Below, piece after piece: positions 48,027 through 59,853 of a stretch of DNA of 64,000 nucleotides. The notes below the pieces were generated by a model. The model had not been told where the DNA came from, searched no databases, and saw nothing but the letters and a program-made list of their open reading frames with translations. The stretch is from Mycolicibacterium senegalense (GTDB lineage Bacteria > Actinomycetota > Actinomycetes > Mycobacteriales > Mycobacteriaceae). Numbering within the stretch: the first letter of the stretch is position 1; each line of letters begins with the position of its first letter. Made by a program: the position numbers and the translations under genes. The stretch lies in the NCBI RefSeq assembly GCF_019645875.1, contig NZ_CP081000.1, positions 3,534,001 through 3,598,000 of the forward strand, read 5' to 3'.

Positions 48027-48749
48027 GTGATGAGCGTCATCCTCCACGGTGTCCCAACCGTTTTGCTGCCCGGTACCGGATCCGACGACAACTACGTCTA
48101 CCGGGCTTTTTCGGATGCGCTGCACGGCGCGGACGCACTCGTGGTGACCCCGGCACCGACTCCGGAGCGACTCGTCGAGGGTTATCTGCACGCCCTCGAC
48201 GACGCTGCCCGGTCGGGGCCGATCGCGGTGGGCGGCGTGTCCATCGGCGCGGTCGTGGCGGCCCGTTGGGCGTTGGACCATCCCAGCCGGACCGTGGCGG
48301 TGCTGGCGGCCCTACCGCCGTGGACGGGATCGTCTCAGCACGCCCCCGCCGCGACGTTGGCGCGCCAGTCCGCCGAGCTGCTGCGCCGGGACGGTTTGGC
48401 CGCCACGGTCGCGCAGATGCGCGCCTCCAGCCCGGCGTGGCTGGCCGACGAGCTGGCCCGCTCTTGGGTGGGCCAGTGGCCGATGCTGCCGGATGCGATG
48501 GAGGAAGCCGCCGGCTACCGCGCACCCGGCAGCGCCGAACTCGAACAACTCGGGGTGCCCATGGGCGTCGCGGTGGCCACCGATGATCCGGTGCATCCGG
48601 CTGAGGTCGGATACGAGTGGGTGGCCGCCGCGCCGCAGGCGGCGTTGCGGTCGGTCACTTTGGAACAGATGGGTGCCGACACCGGTGTGCTGGGCGCGGC
48701 CTGTCTGGCGGCACTGCAGGAGGCCGCCAGCGAAGCCGTGGCGGGTTGA
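48027..48749 (+). CDS. Alpha/beta hydrolase (Rv2695-like)
   Basis: 240 residues. Oxyanion LLPGTGSDDN, nucleophile elbow GGVSIGA (Ser about 73), and a late Asp in ATDDPVHPAE (about 187). A compact serine hydrolase of unknown substrate. GTG at 48027 or ATG three bases later are equal starts. Confidence 0.8.
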   Translation: MMSVILHGVPTVLLPGTGSDDNYVYRAFSDALHGADALVVTPAPTPERLVEGYLHALDDAARSGPIAVGGVSIGAVVAARWALDHPSRTVAVLAALPPWTGSSQHAPAATLARQSAELLRRDGLAATVAQMRASSPAWLADELARSWVGQWPMLPDAMEEAAGYRAPGSAELEQLGVPMGVAVATDDPVHPAEVGYEWVAAAPQAALRSVTLEQMGADTGVLGAACLAALQEAASEAVAG

Positions 48750-48756
48750 GGCTGGT

Positions 48757-49545
48757 CTATCCGCCGGTGATGGTCCGCAGCTGCTGCATCGCCGAACCCT
48801 GCACACTGCGGCGGGCCACCGGCTCGGCCGGCGGCTGGTCCTGCGGCTGCGCCTGTGCCGCGGCGAGCTGCTGCGCGGCCTGCTGCATCGCGGCCTGCTG
48901 CGCTGCGGCGCGCAGTTGGGCAGCCATCGGTTCGGGCAGCTGCACCTGCAGCGGTGTGCGCACCGGCATCGGCGTCTCACCGCGCCGAATCACGCTGTCC
49001 GCCAACGAGGCCCGCGCCTCGTCGGTCAGCGCGTCGATGGTTTCCGGGGCACCGTTGACGACACAGCGCACCATCCACCGGTAGCCGTCCACACCGATGA
49101 AGCGCACTACACCGCCGTTACCCGCGCCGACCACCTCGCGGCCCCACGGCCCGTCCTGGATGTTCACCGAGCTGGCGTCCTTGCGCAGCGATTCGGCGAG
49201 TTCACCCGCCACCTCACGCCACAGGCCCGCGCTCTTGGGTGCGGCATAGGCGGCGATGGTGAATCGCCCGTTCGGGGTCACCACCCACACCGCACTGGGC
49301 GCTCCCGCCTCATTGAGCTCGACCTGCACCTGTCCGCCGTCGGGCATCGGGATCAGTACCGAGCCGAGGTCCAGCCTGCCCTGCGCCGCCACTTCCGGAT
49401 CGTCGAAGTCCTCGATGTCGAACGGTCCGTCGTCGGAGCCCTCTTCGATGTCAGCCGGGTCCGGTTGGTCGACGACCTGCTCGTCGTCGTCGTGACGAAC
49501 CGACTCGTCAGCCGTTTCCTTGCTCTTGCGTTTTCCGAATGCCAT
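48757..49545 (-). CDS. DUF3710 family protein (Rv2696c-like)
   Basis: 262 residues. Very acidic N-terminus (DDDEQVVDQPDPADIEEGSDDG), a central DUF3710 domain (about 60-200), and a Gln/Ala-rich tail (AAQQAAMQQAAQQLAAAQ) probably coiled. Function unknown. Its ATG overlaps the dut stop by one base. Confidence 0.82.
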   Translation of the reverse strand: MAFGKRKSKETADESVRHDDDEQVVDQPDPADIEEGSDDGPFDIEDFDDPEVAAQGRLDLGSVLIPMPDGGQVQVELNEAGAPSAVWVVTPNGRFTIAAYAAPKSAGLWREVAGELAESLRKDASSVNIQDGPWGREVVGAGNGGVVRFIGVDGYRWMVRCVVNGAPETIDALTDEARASLADSVIRRGETPMPVRTPLQVQLPEPMAAQLRAAAQQAAMQQAAQQLAAAQAQPQDQPPAEPVARRSVQGSAMQQLRTITGG

Positions 49546-50009
49546 CACAAACTCGCATGTCCGCCGGAGGAACCGTGGCCGCCGTCGCCACGGGAGGTGT
49601 CAGCCAGGCCCGCCTCGTCGAACGAGGTCACCTCGACCAACTCGGGCAGTTCTACCCGCTGTACCAACAACTGGGCAATCCGGTCACCGCGCTTGACCAC
49701 GATCGGGGTATGGGGATCGAGGTTGATCAGCGAAATCTTGATCTCGCCGCGATAACCGGCGTCTATCGTGCCCGGACTGTTGACAATCGAAAGGCCCACG
49801 CGGGCAGCCAGACCCGAGCGCGGATGGATCAGTCCCACCATTCCGTGCGGAATGGCCACGGCGACACCGGTCGGGACGAGCTCGCGCTGCCCGGGGGCCA
49901 GCTCGACATCACGCGCGCTGTAGAGGTCTACGCCCGCGTCCCCATCGTGCGCCCGGCTGGGCATCGGTAGTTCGCGGTCCAATCGGACGACCGCCAGAGA
50001 GGTGGACAC
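49545..50009 (-). CDS. dut: dUTPase Dut
   Basis: Trimeric dUTP pyrophosphatase that removes dUTP and supplies dUMP. 154 residues as in M. tuberculosis. Motifs: [39 protein letters not shown] and a C-terminal [11 protein letters not shown] arm. GTG start, 25 bp from the divergent DUF3093 gene. Confidence 0.95.
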   Translation of the reverse strand: MSTSLAVVRLDRELPMPSRAHDGDAGVDLYSARDVELAPGQRELVPTGVAVAIPHGMVGLIHPRSGLAARVGLSIVNSPGTIDAGYRGEIKISLINLDPHTPIVVKRGDRIAQLLVQRVELPELVEVTSFDEAGLADTSRGDGGHGSSGGHASL

Positions 50010-50034
50010 GACGTCACAGATTACTCTGAGCCGC

Positions 50035-50514
50035 GTGTCAGACACGCGCGCAACCACCCGAAGCGTTCCATACCGCGAACGTCTGTGGGTGCCTTGGTGG
50101 TGGTCGCTGCCGGCTGCGGTGCTGGCAGGGGTGATCGCATTCGAGATCGGCTTGGCCGCGCCGGCCATCCCGGCATGGTTGCCGTACGTGTTGCTCTTCG
50201 GCGTGGCGGCTGCCGTGCTGATGTGGTTCAGCAAGACCGAATTGAAGGTGGTACGTGACGGCAGCGGCGACACCGAGTTGTGGATCGGCGACGCCCACCT
50301 GCCGACCAGCGTGATCTCGCGGACCGCGGAAGTGCCGCGGTCCGCCAAGTCGGCTGCGTTGGGCCGTCAGCTCGATCCGGCCGCTTTCGTCGTCCACCGG
50401 GCCTGGGTGGGCCCGATGGTGCTGGTAGTTCTCGACGATCCCGATGATCCCACCCCGTATTGGCTCATCAGTTCTCGTCGTCCGGAGCGCGTCCTCGCCG
50501 CGCTCCGCGGCTGA
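50035..50514 (+). CDS. DUF3093 membrane protein (Rv2698-like)
   Basis: 159 residues. Two hydrophobic helices at about 20-60 ([18 protein letters not shown] and [15 protein letters not shown]), then a soluble domain ending [17 protein letters not shown] conserved actinobacterial protein of unknown role. The stop falls inside a 26-bp-period repeat. Confidence 0.82.
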   Translation: MSDTRATTRSVPYRERLWVPWWWSLPAAVLAGVIAFEIGLAAPAIPAWLPYVLLFGVAAAVLMWFSKTELKVVRDGSGDTELWIGDAHLPTSVISRTAEVPRSAKSAALGRQLDPAAFVVHRAWVGPMVLVVLDDPDDPTPYWLISSRRPERVLAALRG

Positions 50515-50556
50515 GCCGCGAATCAAGCTGCGGCGGCTGAGCCGCGAATCAAACTG
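50508..50556. repeat. Imperfect tandem duplication at the end of the DUF3093 gene
   Basis: A 23-bp unit at 50508-50530 recurs at 50534-50556 with one mismatch (period 26 bp). The first unit contains the stop codon; a shortened third copy (CGCGGCTGA) follows. Confidence 0.75.
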
Positions 50557-50577
50557 CCGCGGCTGACTGGGCCGCCG

Positions 50578-50880
50578 TCAGGCGGCGCAGTCCGTGCAGA
50601 TCATCACGCCGTTCTTCTCGCTTGCCAGCCGGCTGCGGTGGTGCACCAGAAAGCAGCTGGAGCAGGTGAACTCATCGGCCTGCTTCGGGACCACCCGCAC
50701 GGACAGTTCCTCGCCGGACAGGTCTGCGCCCGGCAGCTCGAACGACTCGGCCGATTCGGATTCGTCGACATCCACCACAGCGGATTGCGCCTCGTTGCGC
50801 CGTGCCTTGAGCTCCTCGAGCGAATCCTCAGAAACCTCGTCTGCCTCGGAACGTCGTGGAGCGTCGTAGTCGGTAGCCAT
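50578..50880 (-). CDS. DUF4193 zinc-ribbon-like protein (Rv2699c-like)
   Basis: 100 residues. Acidic N-terminal two-thirds, then CSSCFLVHH and CTDC pairs that look like a four-Cys metal site. DUF4193, common in actinobacteria, often expressed highly, function unknown. Divergent from cei with a 165-bp gap. Confidence 0.85.
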   Translation of the reverse strand: MATDYDAPRRSEADEVSEDSLEELKARRNEAQSAVVDVDESESAESFELPGADLSGEELSVRVVPKQADEFTCSSCFLVHHRSRLASEKNGVMICTDCAA

Positions 50881-51045
50881 CGTCTGTGTCCCCTCCCTTA
50901 CCTTGCAGCAGAGCTTTGTACCAGCGTCGAACGCATTCCCCAAATGATTCGTGCCCGTATTGCCACACGTTTCAGTGTGATTTACATCACACTACCGTCT
51001 GAGCTCTGCTGCGTCAGCGAACACCTTTGCGCTTAGAGTGCACGT

Positions 51046-51696
51046 GTGGTCGCGCAAATCACCGATGGCACAGCATTCGACCGGCACGGTCGGCCGTTCC
51101 GTCGGCGCAGCTTCGTTCCCGGCATCGTGCTCTTCGTCGTACTGGCGGTGGTGACGATGACCGTCTGGATCATCGCGCTCAGTCAGCCCGCGGATGTGCA
51201 CGAGGCCACGGTCTGCAACAACCCACCGCCGGCCACCGATCCGGCAGCCCCCAAACTCGGCGAGCAGGTGGCCAGCTCGGCCATGACAGACGTCACGCCG
51301 GCTCCCCTGGCCGAGACCCGGATCCGGGTGCTCAACGCCAGCGGGCAGGGCGGTCAGGCCGGCGAGGTGGCGGGCGCGCTGCGCGATCTCGGCTTCGCCC
51401 AACCCGAGGCCGCGAACGACCCCATCTACTCCACCACGCGGCTGGAATGCCAAGGCCAGATCCGCTTCGGCCCGTCAGGCCGGACCGCCGCCGCCGCAGT
51501 GTGGCTGGTAGCGCCGTGCACCGAACTGTTCCAGGACGAAAGGCCGGACGCCACAGTCGATCTGGCGTTGGGTACCGAATTCAGCGAACTCGCCAGCAAT
51601 GACGACATCAAGGCCGTGCTGGCCAGCCTGCGGCCCGACGCCACCGCTCCGTCGGATTCGGCACTGCTGTCAAAGATCCATACCGGCACCTGCTAG
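51046..51696 (+). CDS. cei: Cell envelope integrity protein Cei (LytR C-terminal domain)
   Basis: 216 residues: a single N-terminal membrane helix (about 25-47, FVPGIVLFVVLAVVTMTVWI) anchors an extracytoplasmic LytR_C-type domain (TRIRVLNASGQGGQAGEVAGAL). Counterpart of Rv2700, implicated in envelope integrity. Four Cys outside the membrane probably form disulfides. GTG start. Its last 27 bases overlap the convergent suhB. Confidence 0.87.
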   Translation: MVAQITDGTAFDRHGRPFRRRSFVPGIVLFVVLAVVTMTVWIIALSQPADVHEATVCNNPPPATDPAAPKLGEQVASSAMTDVTPAPLAETRIRVLNASGQGGQAGEVAGALRDLGFAQPEAANDPIYSTTRLECQGQIRFGPSGRTAAAAVWLVAPCTELFQDERPDATVDLALGTEFSELASNDDIKAVLASLRPDATAPSDSALLSKIHTGTC

Positions 51697-52503
51697 TGCG
51701 TCGCGCAAGGCGTCGGCCACCCCCGGCGCCGACGCGATCACCTGCTCGTCACCAGGCGTGATGGGCAGCCGCACCGTCGCCCCCGCCTCGGCGGCGATCA
51801 ACGCCGCCGCGGCCCAGTCCCAGACCTGGACACCCTCCTCGTAGTAGGCGTCGAGCCGGCCCGCGGCGACCATGCACAGGTCCAGCGCACACGACCCGAT
51901 GCGGCGCACATCACGCACCGCGGGCAGGACCTGGGCCAGGACCCGGGCCTGGCGCGCGCGCCTGCCGGGGTCATAGGCGAACCCGGTGCCCAGCAGCGCC
52001 AGGGACAGGTCCTGGACCCCGCTGCACCGCAGGGGCGTCCGCACGCCCCCACGCACCACCGCCGCACCGTGCCCCAGGGCCGCCGAGTACACCTCACCGC
52101 CGGCCACGTTCGCCACCGCTCCGGCCACCGATCGCCCGTCGTACTGCACAGCTACCGACACCGCATAGGCCGGGATCCCGTAGACGAAGTTGACCGTGCC
52201 GTCGATCGGGTCGAGCACCCAACTCAGCCCGTCCCGGCCGTCCGCTCGACCGCCCTCCTCCTCGCCCAGAACCGGCTCGGACGGCCGCAGCACCGCCAGC
52301 CGCTCACGCAACCATCGCTCGGTTTCGGTGTCGACGATCGTCACGGGGTCGGTCGGTGTGCTCTTGGTTCGCACGGCGGACGCCGCCGTCTGTCCGGAGT
52401 CGAACACCTCGGCCCGCCGGCGCGCGACGAACTCGGCGGCCTCAGCAGCCAGTTGCTCGGCCACGACCCGCAAGGCGGGAGCATCGAAACTGTTGTCGGT
52501 CAC
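51670..52503 (-). CDS. suhB: Inositol monophosphatase-family protein SuhB
   Basis: Mg-dependent phosphatase of the IMPase/SuhB family, 277 residues, presumably making inositol for phosphatidylinositol and mycothiol. Metal-site motifs GEEEGG (about 81), WVLDPIDGTVNF (about 96) and WDWAAAALIAAEAGA (about 227). GTG start. Counterpart of Rv2701c. Confidence 0.92.
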   Translation of the reverse strand: MTDNSFDAPALRVVAEQLAAEAAEFVARRRAEVFDSGQTAASAVRTKSTPTDPVTIVDTETERWLRERLAVLRPSEPVLGEEEGGRADGRDGLSWVLDPIDGTVNFVYGIPAYAVSVAVQYDGRSVAGAVANVAGGEVYSAALGHGAAVVRGGVRTPLRCSGVQDLSLALLGTGFAYDPGRRARQARVLAQVLPAVRDVRRIGSCALDLCMVAAGRLDAYYEEGVQVWDWAAAALIAAEAGATVRLPITPGDEQVIASAPGVADALRDALAGAGMDL

Positions 52504-52657
52504 TGCCCTATCGCAACATCTTCCGCCCGAAAAGTCGCATTGCGATCGGCGGCGGACCCCACGCGGGTGCCATGTTCAACGACTAGGGTGGGGGCGCGCC
52601 TTGGTTCGTCCTCGCCCTGTCCGACAGCCGCACCGCCTGTCCCACAAAGGAGCACCC

Positions 52658-53479
52658 ATGACCGCAGCCGATGCACCAACGGCAGATCCCGCTCCCGCCG
52701 TCGCGGCCCAGCGCCGCGGATTCGGCGTCGACGTCGGTGGCAGCGGGATCAAGGGCGGGATCGTCGACCTCGACACCGGACAACTCATCGGTGAACGGTT
52801 CAAGCTCGACACGCCGCAGCCGTCCACTCCCGAAGCGGTGACTAAAACGGTGGCTGCGGTGGTGGCCGAGTTCGGCTGGACGGGCAGCGTGGGCGTCACC
52901 TACCCGGGCGTGGTCACCGACGGCATCGTTCGCACGGCGGCGAACGTCGACAAGGGGTGGATCGGCGTGAACGCCGCCGAGGTCGTCAGTGCCGCACTCG
53001 GCGGCCAGCCGGTGCGGGTGCTCAACGACGCCGACGCGGCGGGCCTGGCCGAGGAACACTACGGGGCAGGCAAGGACAACTCCGGTGTCGTCGTGCTGCT
53101 GACCTTCGGCACCGGTATCGGCTCTGCGGTGATCCATAACGGAGTGTTATTGCCCAACACGGAATTCGGTCACCTGCAGGTGGACGGCAAGGAGGCCGAA
53201 CACCGTGCCGCGTCCTCGGTGAAGGAACGCAAGGACTGGAGTTACGCGCGGTGGAGCGAAGAGGTGAACAAGGTACTGGTCACGATCGAGAACGCGATCT
53301 GGCCCGACCTGTTCATCGCCGGCGGCGGCATCAGCCGCAAGTCCGACAAGTGGCTGCCGCTGCTGAACATCCGCACCCCGATCGTCCCGGCGGCCTTGCT
53401 CAACACCGCGGGCATCGTGGGCGCGGCCATGGCCAGTCAAAACCTGGGAGCCGCCGGCACGCCGGCTACCGCCGGGTAA
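52658..53479 (+). CDS. ppgK: Polyphosphate glucokinase PpgK
   Basis: Phosphorylates glucose using polyphosphate or ATP. 273 residues. ROK-fold phosphate loop GFGVDVGGSGIKGG, catalytic Asp in LNDADAAGLAE, adenosine region LTFGTGIGSAV and the polyP-type NTEFGHLQVDG. Directly upstream of sigA, as in M. tuberculosis Rv2702-Rv2703. ATG with AGGAG seven bases upstream. Confidence 0.94.
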   Translation: MTAADAPTADPAPAVAAQRRGFGVDVGGSGIKGGIVDLDTGQLIGERFKLDTPQPSTPEAVTKTVAAVVAEFGWTGSVGVTYPGVVTDGIVRTAANVDKGWIGVNAAEVVSAALGGQPVRVLNDADAAGLAEEHYGAGKDNSGVVVLLTFGTGIGSAVIHNGVLLPNTEFGHLQVDGKEAEHRAASSVKERKDWSYARWSEEVNKVLVTIENAIWPDLFIAGGGISRKSDKWLPLLNIRTPIVPAALLNTAGIVGAAMASQNLGAAGTPATAG

Positions 53480-53547
53480 CTTTGCCGCTTTCGGCCCGCC
53501 ACGTGCCGAAATTTGCCGCTCGGGACGGTGAACACCCACACTGTCGT

Positions 53548-53553
53548 TACAAT
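53548..53553 (+). promoter_or_regulatory. Candidate -10 element of sigA promoter
   Basis: TACAAT in the 206-bp gap before sigA, near the mycobacterial -10 consensus. No clear -35 at the right distance. Weak by itself. Confidence 0.4.
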
Positions 53554-53685
53554 GGTCCTCGGCGGCCGCCTACCGAATAGCGGTGAATATCCCAGCCGAT
53601 AAGAACGCCAACATTCGATAGCAGACGCTTTCGGTGGAGTATGCCCATGCCCACCGGAAAATTTCGCGAGACCGAAAGGGTGTAC

Positions 53686-55128
53686 GTGGCAGCGACAAAG
53701 GCAAGCCCGGCGACAGACGAGCCGGTGAAGCGCACCGCTACCAAGACTCCCGCCAAGAAGGCCCCGGCCAAGCGGGCAGCCAAGAGCACCGCGGCCAAGG
53801 CTGAGGGCGGCACCGCCACCAAGCGGGCTCCCGCCAAGAAGGCGCCCGCCAAGAAGGCCGCAAAGGCCGCGGCGAGCAAGCCCGAAGACCTCAACGACGA
53901 ACTCGAGACCACCGACGACCTGGAAGCAGGTCCCGGCGACGATCTCGACGTCGACGACACCGACCTCGAGCTCGACGACGACCTCGACACCGATGAGGAC
54001 GTCGAGGATTCCGGCGACGACGAGGACGACGAGGACGAGGCGGAGGCCGAGGAAGGCAAAGACGCCAAGGCCGCCCCGGCCAAGGCGGCGAAAGCCGACG
54101 AGGAGCACCCCGAGCCGTCGGAGAAGGACAAGGCGTCCGGCGACTTCGTGTGGGATGAGGAAGAGTCCGAGGCGCTGCGCCAGGCGCGCAAGGACGCCGA
54201 ACTGACGGCCTCGGCCGACTCGGTCCGCGCGTACTTGAAGCAGATCGGCAAGGTCGCGCTGCTCAACGCAGAGGAAGAGGTCGAGCTCGCCAAGCGCATC
54301 GAGGCCGGGCTGTTCGCCACCCAGAAGATGGCCGAGTTCGCCGAGAAGGGTGAGAAGCTCACCACCCAGGTGCGGCGCGACTACCAGTGGATCTGCCGTG
54401 ACGGCGACCGCGCGAAAAACCATCTGCTGGAAGCCAACCTGCGCCTGGTGGTGTCGCTGGCCAAGCGCTACACCGGCCGCGGCATGGCTTTCCTCGACCT
54501 GATCCAGGAAGGCAACCTGGGCCTGATCCGCGCGGTCGAGAAGTTCGACTACACCAAGGGCTACAAGTTCTCCACCTACGCCACGTGGTGGATCCGCCAG
54601 GCCATCACCCGCGCCATGGCCGACCAGGCCCGCACCATCCGTATCCCGGTGCACATGGTCGAGGTGATCAACAAGCTGGGCCGGATCCAGCGTGAGCTGC
54701 TGCAGGACCTGGGCCGCGAGCCCACGCCCGAAGAGCTGGCCAAGGAAATGGACATCACGCCGGAGAAGGTGCTGGAGATCCAGCAGTACGCGCGTGAACC
54801 CATCTCGCTGGACCAGACCATCGGTGACGAGGGCGACAGCCAGCTCGGTGACTTCATCGAGGACAGCGAGGCCGTGGTGGCCGTCGACGCCGTCTCGTTC
54901 ACGCTGCTGCAGGATCAGCTGCAGTCCGTGCTGGAGACGCTGTCCGAGCGCGAGGCCGGCGTGGTGCGGCTGCGGTTCGGCCTGACCGACGGCCAGCCCC
55001 GCACGCTCGACGAGATCGGCCAGGTTTACGGCGTGACCCGTGAGCGCATCCGCCAGATCGAGTCCAAGACCATGAGCAAGCTGCGGCACCCGAGCCGCTC
55101 GCAGGTGCTGCGGGACTACCTGGACTAG
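53686..55128 (+). CDS. sigA: Primary sigma factor SigA
   Basis: Housekeeping sigma-70 factor, 480 residues from the GTG that gives [12 protein letters not shown], the usual mycobacterial start, with AAAGGG five bases before it. An in-frame ATG 45 bases upstream is the alternative. The N-terminal third is a Lys/Ala-rich repeat section ([10 protein letters not shown] type) followed by a long acidic run. Region 1.2 starts at [11 protein letters not shown]; 2.3-2.4 at [14 protein letters not shown]; region 4 ends [19 protein letters not shown] strong terminator follows within 20 bp. Confidence 0.96.
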   Translation: MAATKASPATDEPVKRTATKTPAKKAPAKRAAKSTAAKAEGGTATKRAPAKKAPAKKAAKAAASKPEDLNDELETTDDLEAGPGDDLDVDDTDLELDDDLDTDEDVEDSGDDEDDEDEAEAEEGKDAKAAPAKAAKADEEHPEPSEKDKASGDFVWDEEESEALRQARKDAELTASADSVRAYLKQIGKVALLNAEEEVELAKRIEAGLFATQKMAEFAEKGEKLTTQVRRDYQWICRDGDRAKNHLLEANLRLVVSLAKRYTGRGMAFLDLIQEGNLGLIRAVEKFDYTKGYKFSTYATWWIRQAITRAMADQARTIRIPVHMVEVINKLGRIQRELLQDLGREPTPEELAKEMDITPEKVLEIQQYAREPISLDQTIGDEGDSQLGDFIEDSEAVVAVDAVSFTLLQDQLQSVLETLSEREAGVVRLRFGLTDGQPRTLDEIGQVYGVTRERIRQIESKTMSKLRHPSRSQVLRDYLD

Positions 55129-55147
55129 TCCGCTTCAACAATCACAA

Positions 55148-55188
55148 CGAGATTGGCCCCCTCCGGGATCCGGAGGGGGCCAATCTCG
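55148..55188. terminator. Strong (bidirectional) terminator after sigA
   Basis: Perfect 19-bp stem (55148-55166 with 55170-55188) around a 3-base loop, between sigA and the converging monooxygenase gene. The length and symmetry suggest it serves both strands. Confidence 0.9.
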
Positions 55189-55242
55189 TCTCACCGGCCG
55201 GGAACTCCACCGGTCTGCATTCATCCGGCACGTGCTCGACCG

Positions 55243-56889
55243 TCAGGCCGGCAGTTCCTGGTGGATGTCGAAACCTTTGTAACCGGCCGCGGCGACATCG
55301 GCGATGATCTCGCCGTACACGCCGAAACCTCCGACGAACGGCATGAAAACGCGCGGTTTGCCTGGGATGTTCGCCCCGAGGTACCACGAGTTCGCCTGCG
55401 GCATAAGCGTTGCTGCGGCACGTCGGGTGCATTCGGCCACCCACTCGGCCGCGGCGTCCGCCCGGGCCTCGATCGCCGGGGCGCCGTGGGCGTCGAGGTA
55501 GGCGATCGCGTCGGCCACCCAGTTCAGGTGCAGCTCCGAATGCAGCACCATGTTGGCCAGCACCGACGGTGCGCCCGGACCGGCGATGTTGAAGAGGTTG
55601 GGAAAGCCCGGAACACCGAGACCGAGGTAGGTCACCGGCCCCTCGGCCCACGCCTCGTTGAGGGTCCGGCCACCCCGGCCTACCACGTTGAGTTTCTGGA
55701 CCGAACCAGTCATCGCGTCGAATCCGGTGGCCAACACCAGGGCGTCGAGGTCGTAATGCGCGTCGGTGGTGTGGATTCCCGACGGGTCGACCCGCTCGAT
55801 CGGCGTGGCGCGCAGATTCACCAGCGAGACATTGTCCCGATTGAAGGTTTGAAAGTAGTTGTCGTCGGTACAGATTCGCTTGGCACCGATCGGATGGTCC
55901 TTCGGGATCAACACCTCGGCGACAGCCGGGTCGTCGATCACCGCGCGCACCTTCTGCTCCCAGAACAACCGTGCGGTGTCGTTGGCCTCGATGGTGACCA
56001 GCTGGTCCGGGAATGCCTTGGAGAACAGCACCCCGCCCAGTTCCCAGCGCCGCTCGTAGGTCTGCCGCAGTTCCTCGGCGGAGACCTCGAGTGCGGACTT
56101 GGGGTGCGGCTGGTGGGGTGAGCCGCCGCCACTGAGCATCGAGAGCCTGCGTCGCTCGGCGTAACCGGCCTTCTGCGCGGCCCGCGTCTCGTCGTCGAGT
56201 GGGACGTTTCCTGCCGGCACACTGTAGTTCGGGGTGCGCTGGAAGACGAAGAGCTGTTCGGCCTCTTTGGCGATACATGGGATCGCCTGGATGCCAGAGG
56301 ATCCGGTACCGATCACGCCGACCCGCTTACCGGTGAAATCGACGCCTTCGTGCGGCCAGTGCGCGGTGTGGTAGACCTGGCCCTCGAACGAATCGAGACC
56401 CTCGATCGCCGGGATGTTGGCGTTCGACAGCGGGCCGACCGCCAAGATGCAGAAACGCGCGGATACCGCGTCACCACGGTCGGTGCGGACTTCCCAGCGC
56501 AGCGTGTTCTCGTCCAGCACCATGTCGGTCACCCGGGTCTCGAACGAGATGTCGCGCCGCAGGTCGAATCGGTCGGCCACGTGGTTGAGGTAGGCCAGGA
56601 TCTCCGGCTGGGTGGCGTACTTCTCGGTCCAGTTCCACTCCTGCTCAAGCTCGGAGTCGAACGAGTACGAATAGTCGACGCTCTCGACGTCGCACCGGGC
56701 ACCGGGATAGCGGTTCCAGTACCAAACCCCGCCCACCCCGGCGGCAGCCTCGAACACTCGCACCGAAAGGCCTTGCTTCCGAAGGCGATGCAACGCGTAC
56801 AGCCCGGCGAATCCGGCTCCCACCACCACCGCATCCACCGCGGCGGCGGTCTTCTCGGCGGTACCTGACGGAGCTGGCTGGGCTGTCAC
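55243..56889 (-). CDS. Baeyer-Villiger-type flavin monooxygenase
   Basis: FAD/NADPH monooxygenase, 548 residues. FAD loop GAGFAGLYALH near residue 25, BVMO fingerprint FEGQVYHTAHWP near 170, and NADPH loop GTGSSGIQ near 193. It would convert a cyclic or aryl ketone to an ester/lactone. I start at GTG (VTAQPAP), with AAAGG eight bases before; an in-frame TTG lies seven codons upstream. First gene of an accessory catabolic cluster with two dehydrogenases diverging from it. Confidence 0.88.
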   Translation of the reverse strand: MTAQPAPSGTAEKTAAAVDAVVVGAGFAGLYALHRLRKQGLSVRVFEAAAGVGGVWYWNRYPGARCDVESVDYSYSFDSELEQEWNWTEKYATQPEILAYLNHVADRFDLRRDISFETRVTDMVLDENTLRWEVRTDRGDAVSARFCILAVGPLSNANIPAIEGLDSFEGQVYHTAHWPHEGVDFTGKRVGVIGTGSSGIQAIPCIAKEAEQLFVFQRTPNYSVPAGNVPLDDETRAAQKAGYAERRRLSMLSGGGSPHQPHPKSALEVSAEELRQTYERRWELGGVLFSKAFPDQLVTIEANDTARLFWEQKVRAVIDDPAVAEVLIPKDHPIGAKRICTDDNYFQTFNRDNVSLVNLRATPIERVDPSGIHTTDAHYDLDALVLATGFDAMTGSVQKLNVVGRGGRTLNEAWAEGPVTYLGLGVPGFPNLFNIAGPGAPSVLANMVLHSELHLNWVADAIAYLDAHGAPAIEARADAAAEWVAECTRRAAATLMPQANSWYLGANIPGKPRVFMPFVGGFGVYGEIIADVAAAGYKGFDIHQELPA

Positions 56890-57060
56890 TGTCGATGCCT
56901 TTCGCTTCAATGTTCGGTGCGTGACGTTACGAACGACCGGGTGGGGCGGACACCGCTTGTCTCACTCACCGGTACTCGGCGGCCCGGGGCGGTAGGCACC
57001 GGCCGAGCGGCACCGCTTTCCCGCTGAACGGGACTTTCGGACACGCCGGCCCCGTCGTGA

Positions 57061-58721
<1,661 letters not shown>

Positions 58722-58726
58722 CCGAC

Positions 58727-59809
58727 CTAGGGGGCCACGGTCTTCGACTCGCCCACCACCATCGCAAAGCCGACGTGGGCATCCCGCCAGAACCGCTGCA
58801 CCGGATTGGTGCGGTGCAGCGCGTCGACGCTTGACCGACAGACGATCTCATCGACCGCTCGCACCGCGCGGCGGGCTGCGGCGATCTGATCGCGGCGTGC
58901 CCGCGCGCGCATACCCGGGTCGATCGGCCCGTCCAGCACCCGGTTGAACGACGCGGTGAGCGTGTCGAGCAACGCCAACCGCGACGCCCTGATCTCGGCG
59001 GCCGCGTGTTCCTCGACGGGGCCTTCCGCACCGGCCGCATCGATACGGTGGGCCAGCGCGCCTTCTGCCATCCCGATCACCGCAGCCGCGATCCCCAGCG
59101 GCGCAATGGTACTCAGCGGAATGTGATAGATCGGATTGCGCAACCCCGCGTGGGCCGCCGCGGTGCCGTCGACGATGCTGTTGTGGTTGAGCAACCGATG
59201 TCCGGGGATGAAGACGTCGTCGATGGTAATGCTCTTGCTACCGGTACCGATCAGTCCGATCGCCGCACCGGATCCCTCGACGATATGCAGATCTGCCCTC
59301 GGCACAAGCGAATACCCGAGACCGTCGGCCTCACCGGTGCCGACCACGCGGGCACCGACGACAACCCAGTCGCAATGGTCGATGGCCGCTACCGACGGCC
59401 ACTCGCCGGAGAGGCGGTAACCGCCGTCGACCGGCAGCAGCACGCCGGCCGGCGGGTGCGCCGAGGCGATCCAGACGTCGGAGTCGGCCTCCCACACCTC
59501 GTCGCGCAGCCGCCGGTCGGCCGAGGCCAGCGCCCACGGCGGCACACCGACGGAGCCGGCGACCCAGCCCGCCGCCCCGTCGAGACGCGATATTTCCAGC
59601 ACAGCCTCGGCGAAGTCACCGGGGTGGGTCTCGATACCGCCGAACTCGGCGGGCTGCAACATGTGCATCACGCCGGACTCACGCAGCGCGTCGACCGTGC
59701 GGCTGTCGAGCCGGCCCAGCGTCTCGTTGACGAGGCCGAGTGCCTGTATCCGGGCGGCATTTTCATCGATACCGTCCAGAACGTCCCTGGTCATCTCAAC
59801 ACCACGCAT
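58727..59809 (-). CDS. Acyl-CoA dehydrogenase-fold flavoprotein 1 (HsaA-like)
   Basis: 360 residues with the acyl-CoA dehydrogenase fold in the variant used by two-component flavin hydroxylases such as HsaA. N-terminal DSRTVDALRESGVMHMLQP and EFGGIETHPGDF, middle GYRLSGEWPSV and SITIDDVFIPGHRLL. The ACAD catalytic Glu is not evident. Oxygenation of a catabolic ring compound is plausible, but no flavin reductase gene is in sight. ATG with AGGGAG five bases upstream. Five bases from the convergent SDR stop and divergent from the IclR gene. Confidence 0.8.
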   Translation of the reverse strand: MRGVEMTRDVLDGIDENAARIQALGLVNETLGRLDSRTVDALRESGVMHMLQPAEFGGIETHPGDFAEAVLEISRLDGAAGWVAGSVGVPPWALASADRRLRDEVWEADSDVWIASAHPPAGVLLPVDGGYRLSGEWPSVAAIDHCDWVVVGARVVGTGEADGLGYSLVPRADLHIVEGSGAAIGLIGTGSKSITIDDVFIPGHRLLNHNSIVDGTAAAHAGLRNPIYHIPLSTIAPLGIAAAVIGMAEGALAHRIDAAGAEGPVEEHAAAEIRASRLALLDTLTASFNRVLDGPIDPGMRARARRDQIAAARRAVRAVDEIVCRSSVDALHRTNPVQRFWRDAHVGFAMVVGESKTVAP

Positions 59810-59853
59810 CAAAACTCCCTTGTCGCGCATACTGCGTGCCAGCCACCATCGTC

